Positions 30,522 through 32,934 of a stretch of DNA of 32,934 nt are shown one piece after another. The position numbers and the translations under genes are program-made. Under the pieces are notes generated by a model. It was given only the letters and a program-made list of their open reading frames with translations, did no database searches and had not been told where the DNA came from. The stretch is taken from the NCBI GenBank assembly GCA_047638715.1, contig JBLIMK010000034.1, positions 1 to 32,934 of the forward strand. Reading direction: 5' to 3'. The DNA comes from SHLQ01 sp047638715. Lineage in GTDB: Bacteria > Actinomycetota > Acidimicrobiia > Acidimicrobiales > SHLQ01. Position 1 is the first letter of the stretch; the number at the start of each line of letters is the position of its first letter.

Positions 30522-30546
30522 GACGGCTTCGCTCTGGGAACGAGCG

Positions 30547-30562
30547 CAGATCACCTGATCTG
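30547..30562. promoter_or_regulatory. Palindrome in the STAS leader, operator-like
   Basis: CAGATCA-CC-TGATCTG is a perfect seven-base inverted repeat with a two-base centre, between the possible -10 box and the start of the STAS gene. It could bind a dimeric regulator; the centre is too short for a stable RNA hairpin loop. Confidence 0.4.
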
Positions 30563-30587
30563 TGCCATCGGGCAAGCGAGGTGCCAC

Positions 30588-30935
30588 GTGCTGGATATCA
30601 AGGTCGAATCGTCAGATGAGGGTGAGGGGTATCACCTTTGCAAACTCACAGGTGAGGTCGATGCCTACACCGTTAGCGAGTTTCGCGAGGCGCTGGCAGG
30701 AATCGAGGGGGTCCGATGGCTGATCATTGACCTGTCCGAAGTCCCGTTCATGGACTCCGCCGGGCTCGGCGCGCTGATCGGTGGTATTCGACGCGTGCGT
30801 GAAGCCGAAGGTGACGTTGCCGTGATCAGTACGACGGAGAGCTTGAACCGCCTGCTACACACGACTGGTTTCGACCGCATCGTGCCGGTCACCGAATCTC
30901 TCGAAGACGCACTGTCGGCGCTCGCGGAAGACTGA
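30588..30935 (+). CDS. STAS-domain anti-sigma factor antagonist (SpoIIAA/RsbV-like)
   Basis: A 115-residue single STAS domain. LTGEVDAYTVSEFREAL is the N-terminal strand-helix unit, LIIDLSEVPFMDSAGLGALIGGIRRVRE holds the phosphorylatable Ser57 in the DSAGLG motif, and VAVISTTESLNRLLHTTGFDRIVPVTESLEDAL completes the fold. Unphosphorylated proteins of this type capture an anti-sigma kinase and free a sigma factor. No RsbW-like kinase or sigma gene is in view, so partners must be elsewhere. The start is GTG with GAGGTG six bases upstream. The stop codon lies in a hairpin, followed by a 21-base tandem repeat and then the convergent ATPase gene. Confidence 0.9.
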   Translation: MLDIKVESSDEGEGYHLCKLTGEVDAYTVSEFREALAGIEGVRWLIIDLSEVPFMDSAGLGALIGGIRRVREAEGDVAVISTTESLNRLLHTTGFDRIVPVTESLEDALSALAED

Positions 30936-30946
30936 CCGAAGGTCAG
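30932..30946. terminator. Hairpin at the STAS stop codon
   Basis: CTGACC-GAA-GGTCAG is a perfect six-pair stem with a three-base loop that includes the stop codon. No U-run follows, so terminator strength is uncertain. It begins a short tandem repeat between two convergent genes. Confidence 0.4.
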
Positions 30947-30977
30947 CACGAGATAGCCGAAGGTCAGCACGAGATAG
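30936..30977. repeat. Tandem 21-base repeat, two copies
   Basis: Two identical 21-base units start at 30936 and 30957 (each begins CCGAAGGTCAG and ends GAGATAG). A decayed third start (CCCTACGTCAG) follows and runs into the end of the convergent ATPase gene. Recent slippage or duplication is likely. Confidence 0.75.
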
Positions 30978-30984
30978 CCCTACG

Positions 30985-32931
30985 TCAGCTCACTCCAAGC
31001 GCGCTTGCGAGTTCTTCGACCCCGCTCAGCTCCGTGACGGGGCGCTCCAGATCATTGATCAGCAGCATCGGGATTTTCGAAGCTTCCCCGTAGGCCGCGA
31101 TGTTGCGACGCTCCGAAGATCGTTTTGTTCGTAGATGTTCGACGATCGTCGAAGCGATCTTCGAACGCCCGGCCTTGGGAACCTCTGGTGTGCATCGGTT
31201 CACGATCGTGAGCAACGGATGGACATCGGCTCCATCGAGTTGGGCAATGAAGTCGATCGCGTTCTCCAGCGAGGCGCCCGTGGGCGAAGCCACGACGACG
31301 AACGCGGTGTCCTGGCTGCGTAGCGTCGAATAAATGCTGTCGCCGCGAGAACGGAAACCCTCTTCGACGCCGTCGAAGCTCTTGAAGAACTCGACCGCCT
31401 CGCGAACGACGGTGCCGCCGACGGTCGACACGAGTTGTCCAACCAGGCCACCGATCGCTCTGTTGAAGATCGAGCGCCTTTTGCCGTGGACAAGAATCTT
31501 GTAGATCCGATTGTCGAGGAGGCGGGCGAGCAAGTTCGGCGCGTCGAGAAATGCCAACGCGTCCGACGACGGCGGGGTATCGACGACTACCAGATCGATA
31601 CTGGGGTCGGTGTGTAGCTCCCACAACCGCTCGACCGCCATGTATTCGGTCATTCCCGACAGCGATGCTGTGAGTTGTGCTGCGAGCGGGGATCCGAGGA
31701 TCTGATCGGCATGTTCGGCGTCTCGTGCCTCTGCTCGAATCACCCTTTCGAATGTGCGACCGGGATCGAGCATGGTCGCCTGCAACCGACCCGCGCCTTT
31801 GATGCTGACATCGCGAAGGTCATCGTCGAGTGCGTCGAGACCGAGAGCGTCAGCGAGTCGGCGTGCTGGGTCGATCGTGATGAGCGCCACCGAGCGTCCT
31901 TGTAAGGCTGCCCGGTAGGCCAGCGATGCGCCAATCGTGGTCTTGCCGACGCCGCCCGTACCAACCGTGACCACGATCGACTTCTCGAGAGCGGCGTTTA
32001 ACGCCTCAGTGTCAGAGTCGGGAACTTCGGCCTCGGATCGATCGGCGCTCGTCAGCGTCGGCACGCCGGCAAGAAGTTCGTCGATATGTGCCGGTGTCAC
32101 GATGCCGTGTGGATTTTCCGTCGTGGTTGACCGAGGCACGGGAAGCTCCATGTCGAGTCGTTCGAGTTGCTCGACGTTTGATTCGTGCTGGGCTCGCGTG
32201 CTCGGTCCGAGCGGATGACCATCGAAGCTTTTGGGTGGCTCGGCGTGCGGAAAGAGCCGATTGACGATGACCCCGGCGAGTCGTACCCCAGGATCGTCTT
32301 CGATATCGAACGCTGTTTCGATCGTTTCGTTGACCGGTGTTTCCTCCGGCAGTGTGACGAGAAGAACCGCGGTGCTGTCGGTGTCTCGAAGTAGCGCATC
32401 AGCGCTTGTCGCCTGGTCGAAGATCGGGCCCTCTGTAGCGGCTTCAGCAACCTGGCGAGGTGCGCGGAGCAGCTCGCGGGCGCGACCAGAGGCTGGGCCA
32501 TCGACGATGACGCGATCCCAACGGCCGGATTCGACCAACTTTCGCACGTGCCCAAGGAGCAGGACATCTTTGATTCCCGGTACAGAAGTTGCGATCACCG
32601 AGAGCGCTCCCGAACGTTCGAGGCGGTCGGCGATCAATCCCATGCTACGACCCGAGAGCCAGCCGGCGAGCAGTCGATCGGGCGACAAGGACTCCCAACC
32701 AAGCCTGTCACGAATCATCGTTGCGCCGTCGGAATCGGGCTCGGGAAGAGCGTCGATGTCGTCCGTGAGCATCGGGAGGAGCTGTTGTTGACCACCAAGT
32801 TCGACGAGGAGTGTCGAATGACCATTGGCCGCAGCTTCGGTTCCGAGCGCCGCGGTCAGTACCGTCTTACCGACTCCACCCTTCCCCGCAATGATGAGGA
32901 GCGGAAATGGGTACTGAAAATCGCTCTGCAC
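30985..32931 (-). CDS. Fused tandem ArsA/GET3-family ATPase (Rv3679-Rv3680 / BagA-BagB-like), start near window edge
   Basis: A 648-residue protein with two ArsA-type P-loop ATPase halves in one chain. The first half has AGKGGVGKTVLTAALG (Lys22), VPGIKDVLLLGHVRKLV, the switch-like VIVDGPASGRARELL and VIVNRLFP. The second half, from about residue 315, has VGTGGVGKTTIGASLA (Lys330), ALITIDPARRLADALGLD, VVVDTPPSSDALAFLDAP and TIVNRCTPEVPK. The halves match mycobacterial Rv3679 and Rv3680 in order; those are separate neighbouring genes whose products act together. The fusion suggests a fixed pseudo-dimer. No arsenic-resistance genes are present, so arsenite export is unlikely. The GTG at 32931 may not be the true start because the window ends three bases upstream. 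Confidence 0.87.
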   Translation of the reverse strand: MQSDFQYPFPLLIIAGKGGVGKTVLTAALGTEAAANGHSTLLVELGGQQQLLPMLTDDIDALPEPDSDGATMIRDRLGWESLSPDRLLAGWLSGRSMGLIADRLERSGALSVIATSVPGIKDVLLLGHVRKLVESGRWDRVIVDGPASGRARELLRAPRQVAEAATEGPIFDQATSADALLRDTDSTAVLLVTLPEETPVNETIETAFDIEDDPGVRLAGVIVNRLFPHAEPPKSFDGHPLGPSTRAQHESNVEQLERLDMELPVPRSTTTENPHGIVTPAHIDELLAGVPTLTSADRSEAEVPDSDTEALNAALEKSIVVTVGTGGVGKTTIGASLAYRAALQGRSVALITIDPARRLADALGLDALDDDLRDVSIKGAGRLQATMLDPGRTFERVIRAEARDAEHADQILGSPLAAQLTASLSGMTEYMAVERLWELHTDPSIDLVVVDTPPSSDALAFLDAPNLLARLLDNRIYKILVHGKRRSIFNRAIGGLVGQLVSTVGGTVVREAVEFFKSFDGVEEGFRSRGDSIYSTLRSQDTAFVVVASPTGASLENAIDFIAQLDGADVHPLLTIVNRCTPEVPKAGRSKIASTIVEHLRTKRSSERRNIAAYGEASKIPMLLINDLERPVTELSGVEELASALGVS

Positions 32932-32934
32932 GTC

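Noticed and set aside
30985..32931. Arsenite pump ATPase (ArsA)
   Set aside because: The two-ATPase layout resembles ArsA, but no arsenic genes adjoin and the halves look closer to Rv3679/Rv3680.

Overview
The window is a densely packed, GC-rich actinobacterial chromosome segment, most likely from the class Acidimicrobiia (Ilumatobacter-like). The grounds are indirect: an F420-dependent luciferase-like oxidoreductase, an EtfD-type membrane iron-sulfur reductase, a bifunctional-type dCTP deaminase, a BagA/BagB-like ArsA ATPase pair, a DipZ-like TlpA/CcdA pair, Thr-rich linkers after export signals, frequent GTG starts and many 4-base ATGA/GTGA gene overlaps. The taxonomic call is inference. 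No gap longer than about 190 bases lacks a gene.

Layout. 1-2708: start of an aldehyde dehydrogenase (-), diverging from an F420-dependent oxidoreductase (+), which converges on a coupled NUDIX-alpha/beta hydrolase pair (-). 2709-3585: a REP-associated tyrosine transposase flanked by its palindromes. 3578-4177: an HD-domain protein (-). 4347-7081: convergent glycogen genes glgA (+) and glgC (-). 7091-10627: Tat-exported PhoD phosphatase, a DUF805 membrane protein, and a TlpA-CcdA thiol-redox pair (all -). 10714-12515: dcd and an MFS transporter (+), converging on etfD (12538-14811, -). 14872-19163: an orphan solute-binding lipoprotein translationally coupled to a membrane HAMP-GGDEF-EAL protein (-). 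19286-26196: a surface-polysaccharide locus, with an LpxA-like acyltransferase (+) converging on a six-gene minus-strand run: GT2, GT4, DegT aminotransferase, Gfo/Idh/MocA dehydrogenase, GT2, Wzx-like flippase. 26262-29911: a degenerate Amt-fold membrane protein, an M19 dipeptidase, a RibD/DHFR-like reductase and an acidic lipoprotein (all +). 29914-30069: a duplicated hairpin block and tRNA-Pro(CGG). 30101-32931: a single-domain response regulator (-), a STAS protein (+) and a fused two-ATPase ArsA/BagAB-like protein (-) at the window edge.

Working together. GlgC makes ADP-glucose for GlgA. The dehydrogenase, the aminotransferase and the LpxA-like acyltransferase form a plausible route to a 3-acylamino UDP-sugar, feeding the glycosyltransferases and flippase. 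The solute-binding lipoprotein and the EAL protein could form a ligand-sensing pair that controls cyclic-di-GMP. TlpA and CcdA form an extracytoplasmic disulfide-exchange pair. Many genes have a TANNNT -10 box 6-7 bases before the start codon, which predicts widespread leaderless mRNAs.
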